Source: CAYUIG01 sp964444685
GTDB lineage: Bacteria > Gemmatimonadota > Gemmatimonadetes > Longimicrobiales > RSA9
Direction: 5' to 3'
Assembly: GCA_964444685.1 (NCBI GenBank)
Contig: CAYUIG010000070.1
Location: forward strand, 1 to 13,807
DNA length: 13,807 nt
Of this stretch, positions 11,910 to 13,807 are shown in pieces. Both the position numbers and the translations under genes were made by a program. The notes beneath the pieces were generated by a model, which saw only the letters and a list, made by a program, of their open reading frames with translations, did not search any database and had not been told where the DNA came from. How positions within the stretch are numbered: the stretch's first letter is position 1; every line of letters begins with the position of its first letter.

Positions 11910-12602
11910 ATGCGAATCCGCCTGCTGCTCATCGCAGCCTTCCTGATACCGACACCTGCCGCCGCCCAGAACGAGATCCTGCCCGGCAGTTCGGATCTGG
12001 CCGTACAGAAGCTCACGCCGAGGACGTGGACGATCGACATCGCCATGGAACGCGACGGACAGGTCGTGCCGGTCGGGAGAACGCGCTACGCCATCGAGCA
12101 CGCGCAGGCCCACTGGCGGCTCATCACCTCGACGACATCGGAAATCGGAACCGCGACCGACACGGCGGTCGCGATGAGCACCGATCTCGCTCCCGTCCGA
12201 CACATGAGCTACGCCGTCCCGCGCACACTCTTCCTGGAGTTCAACGGCACAAAGGTCACCGGACGCTACGAACCCAAGGATGGACCCGCGCGCACGGTCG
12301 AGCGCACCACGGATGTGCCGACGTTCGACGCGGCGTGGCTCGAAGTGCTCATCACCCTTCTCCCGCTCGAAGCCGGTTACGCCGCGCGCCTCCCGGTCTA
12401 CATCGAGGAGCAAAACGGCCTCGCCTGGTTCGACGTGCAGGTGAAGGGCGCGGAGGAAGTGAACGGCACGGCTGCGTGGGTTGTGAGTGCGCAGGGCCCG
12501 CGCATGCCGGTGGAGTTCCTGATCGCGAAGGAGAGCCGCGAGGTGCTTGGAGGCCGGGCGGAGCTGCCGAACGGGGCCACGATCCGCATGACGCGGTCGT
12601 GA
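11910..12602 (+). CDS. Exported protein resembling the DUF3108 family
   Basis: This 230-residue protein has a clear Sec signal peptide (MRIRLLLIAAFLIPTPAAA, cleavage before Q20). The mature part is beta-rich. A central segment (RTLFLEFNGTKVTGRYEPKDG, then TTDVPTFDAAWLEVLITLLPLEAG) has the layout of DUF3108-like periplasmic proteins: strand, conserved VP-FD, then a helix leading to LPL-G. No catalytic residues are evident, and the family's function is unknown apart from an envelope location. GAGG five bases before the ATG sets the start. It is divergent from the LytS/LytTR operon and could be its target. A strong hairpin lies seven bases after the stop. The family call rests on remembered pattern only. 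Confidence 0.85.
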   Translation: MRIRLLLIAAFLIPTPAAAQNEILPGSSDLAVQKLTPRTWTIDIAMERDGQVVPVGRTRYAIEHAQAHWRLITSTTSEIGTATDTAVAMSTDLAPVRHMSYAVPRTLFLEFNGTKVTGRYEPKDGPARTVERTTDVPTFDAAWLEVLITLLPLEAGYAARLPVYIEEQNGLAWFDVQVKGAEEVNGTAAWVVSAQGPRMPVEFLIAKESREVLGGRAELPNGATIRMTRS

Positions 12603-12609
12603 TGCAGCA

Positions 12610-12640
12610 GGGGCCCGGCCGCACGACGCGACCGGGCCCC
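12610..12640. terminator. Convergent hairpin between the exported-protein gene and ahcY
   Basis: GGGGCCCGG (12610-12618) and CCGGGCCCC (12632-12640) form a perfect nine-pair stem with a 13-base loop. There is no T-run on either strand. Its place between two convergent stops supports a bidirectional terminator role. Confidence 0.55.
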
Positions 12641-12648
12641 GAACGCGG

Positions 12649-13807
12649 CTAGTACCGGTAGTGGTCCGGCTTGTACGGCCCGTCGACCGGCACGCCGATG
12701 TACGCGGCCTGATCGGGCGAGAGCGGCGTCAGCTTCGCACCCAGTTTGTCGAGGTGGAGCCGCGCCACCTTCTCGTCGAGCGACTTCGGCAGCACGTACA
12801 CGCGCCGCTCGTACTTCGCGGCGTTCTGCGCGAGCTCGATCTGCGCGAGCACCTGGTTCGTGAAGCTCGCGGACATCACGAAGCTCGGATGCCCCGTGGC
12901 GCAGCCGAGGTTCAGCAGCCGCCCCTCCGCCAGGATCAGCACGCCGTGCCCGTCCGGGAAGCGGAACTCGTCGTACTGCGGCTTGATGTTGATGCGCTCG
13001 ATCCCCGGCCGCTTCAGCGAGGCCATGTCGATCTCGTTGTCGAAATGGCCGATGTTGCCGACGATCGCCTTGTCCTTCATGCGCGCCATGTGATCGTACG
13101 TGATCACATCGCGGTTGCCCGTGGCGGTTATGAAGATGTCGGCGATCTCGACGACGTCGTCGAGTGTATTCACCTCGAAGCCTTCCATCGCGGCCTGGAG
13201 CGCACAGATCGGATCGATCTCCGTGACGACGACGCGCGCACCCTGGCCGCGCAGCGCCTGCGCACACCCCTTCCCGACCTCGCCGTAGCCGCACACGACA
13301 GCGAGCTTGCCCGCGAGCATCACGTCCGTCGCGCGGTTCAGCCCGTCGATCACCGAGTGACGGCAGCCGTAGATGTTGTCGAACTTGGACTTCGTGACGG
13401 AGTCGTTCACGTTGATCGCCGGGAAGAGCAGCGCGCCCGCGCGCTCCATCTCGTAGAGACGGTGCACGCCCGTCGTGGTCTCCTCCGACACACCGCCGAT
13501 CGACGCGGCCATGCGCGTCCAGCGACCCGGGTCCTCGCTCTGCACGCGACGCAACAGGTCGAGGATCACACCCCACTCCTCCGGCTCCTTCTCCGCATCG
13601 AACGCGGGCACCGCGCCGGCCTTCTCGTACTCGACGCCCTTGTGGATGAGGAGCGTCGCGTCGCCGCCGTCATCGACGATGAGGTCGGGGCCGGAGCCGT
13701 CCGGCCACAGCAGCGCCTGCTCCGTGCACCACCAGTATTCCTCGAGCGTCTCACCCTTCCACGCGAACACCGGAACGCCCGCGGGCTGCTCCGTCGTGCC
13801 GGAGCCC
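12649..13807 (-). CDS. ahcY: Adenosylhomocysteinase (S-adenosyl-L-homocysteine hydrolase), 5' end beyond the window
   Basis: This cytosolic NAD-dependent enzyme splits S-adenosylhomocysteine into adenosine and homocysteine in the methylation cycle. At least 386 C-terminal residues are present. Recognisable are FAWKGETLEEYWWC, DLIVDDGGDAT, PAINVNDSVTKSKFDN, YGCRHSVIDGLNRATDVM, the Rossmann NAD motif VVCGYGEVGKG, TEIDPICALQAAMEG, NIGHFDNEIDM, HPSFVMSASFTNQVLAQIEL and the terminal PDHYRY. The segment around EEWGVILDLLRRVQSEDPGRWTR is the insertion of about 40 residues typical of many bacterial enzymes such as the mycobacterial one. The frame is open to the right edge, so about 100 N-terminal residues and the control region, where an SAH riboswitch would lie, are outside. 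It converges on the DUF3108-like gene. Confidence 0.97.
   Translation of the reverse strand, partial: GSGTTEQPAGVPVFAWKGETLEEYWWCTEQALLWPDGSGPDLIVDDGGDATLLIHKGVEYEKAGAVPAFDAEKEPEEWGVILDLLRRVQSEDPGRWTRMAASIGGVSEETTTGVHRLYEMERAGALLFPAINVNDSVTKSKFDNIYGCRHSVIDGLNRATDVMLAGKLAVVCGYGEVGKGCAQALRGQGARVVVTEIDPICALQAAMEGFEVNTLDDVVEIADIFITATGNRDVITYDHMARMKDKAIVGNIGHFDNEIDMASLKRPGIERINIKPQYDEFRFPDGHGVLILAEGRLLNLGCATGHPSFVMSASFTNQVLAQIELAQNAAKYERRVYVLPKSLDEKVARLHLDKLGAKLTPLSPDQAAYIGVPVDGPYKPDHYRY

Overview
The window is high-GC (roughly two thirds G+C by eye) bacterial chromosomal DNA. A tmRNA, a PadR regulator coupled to a large membrane protein, a LytS/LytTR pair, lipocalin-like and DUF3108-like envelope proteins and a serine/threonine-kinase-like remnant together suggest Gemmatimonadota or a related Gram-negative soil lineage. 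That assignment is inference; no 16S gene is present. I see no phage, transposase or CRISPR.

Left part (1-3714): a decayed kinase/TPR-like tail (+), then on the minus strand a translationally coupled pair, padR (2639-2974) and a DUF2723/GT117-type membrane glycosyltransferase (213-2642). The glycosyltransferase carries an extra N-terminal segment like those of PadR-linked ADOP permeases. padR has a near-ideal ribosome site, and a perfect 7-bp-arm palindrome overlaps its likely -10. Beyond it lies a 5'-truncated, frameshifted ClC chloride-channel tail, so gene debris flanks the padR cassette on both sides.

Centre-left (3715-5510): a class I cyclic-di-GMP (GEMM-I) riboswitch with a rho-independent terminator and a visible competing antiterminator precedes a lipocalin-like lipoprotein (+). 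A strong hairpin separates it from a convergent two-gene membrane operon of unknown function (minus strand, 5493 to 4607).

Centre (5583-9153): a KUP potassium transporter lies downstream of a GAF-HisKA-HATPase sensor kinase, both on the minus strand. The kinase leader holds a promoter candidate, an upstream inverted repeat and a hairpin that could hide its ribosome site.

Centre-right (9117-9890): a complete one-piece tmRNA (ssrA, minus) with promoter, tag reading frame (ANSNMALAA) and terminator. Upstream of it is a repeat-rich, apparently non-coding island: a 14-bp tandem array, three TTGTGTTCG elements about 61 bp apart (one a perfect hairpin) and a perfect 21-bp duplication.

Right part (9898-13807): a LytTR response regulator and its LytS-type kinase overlap in an operon (minus), divergent from an exported DUF3108-like protein (+). 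The intergenic gap holds a 13-bp perfect inverted repeat. S-adenosylhomocysteine hydrolase (ahcY, minus) runs off the right edge.

The most interesting parts are the c-di-GMP riboswitch controlling a lipoprotein, the PadR-coupled chimeric glycosyltransferase, and the repeat island before ssrA.
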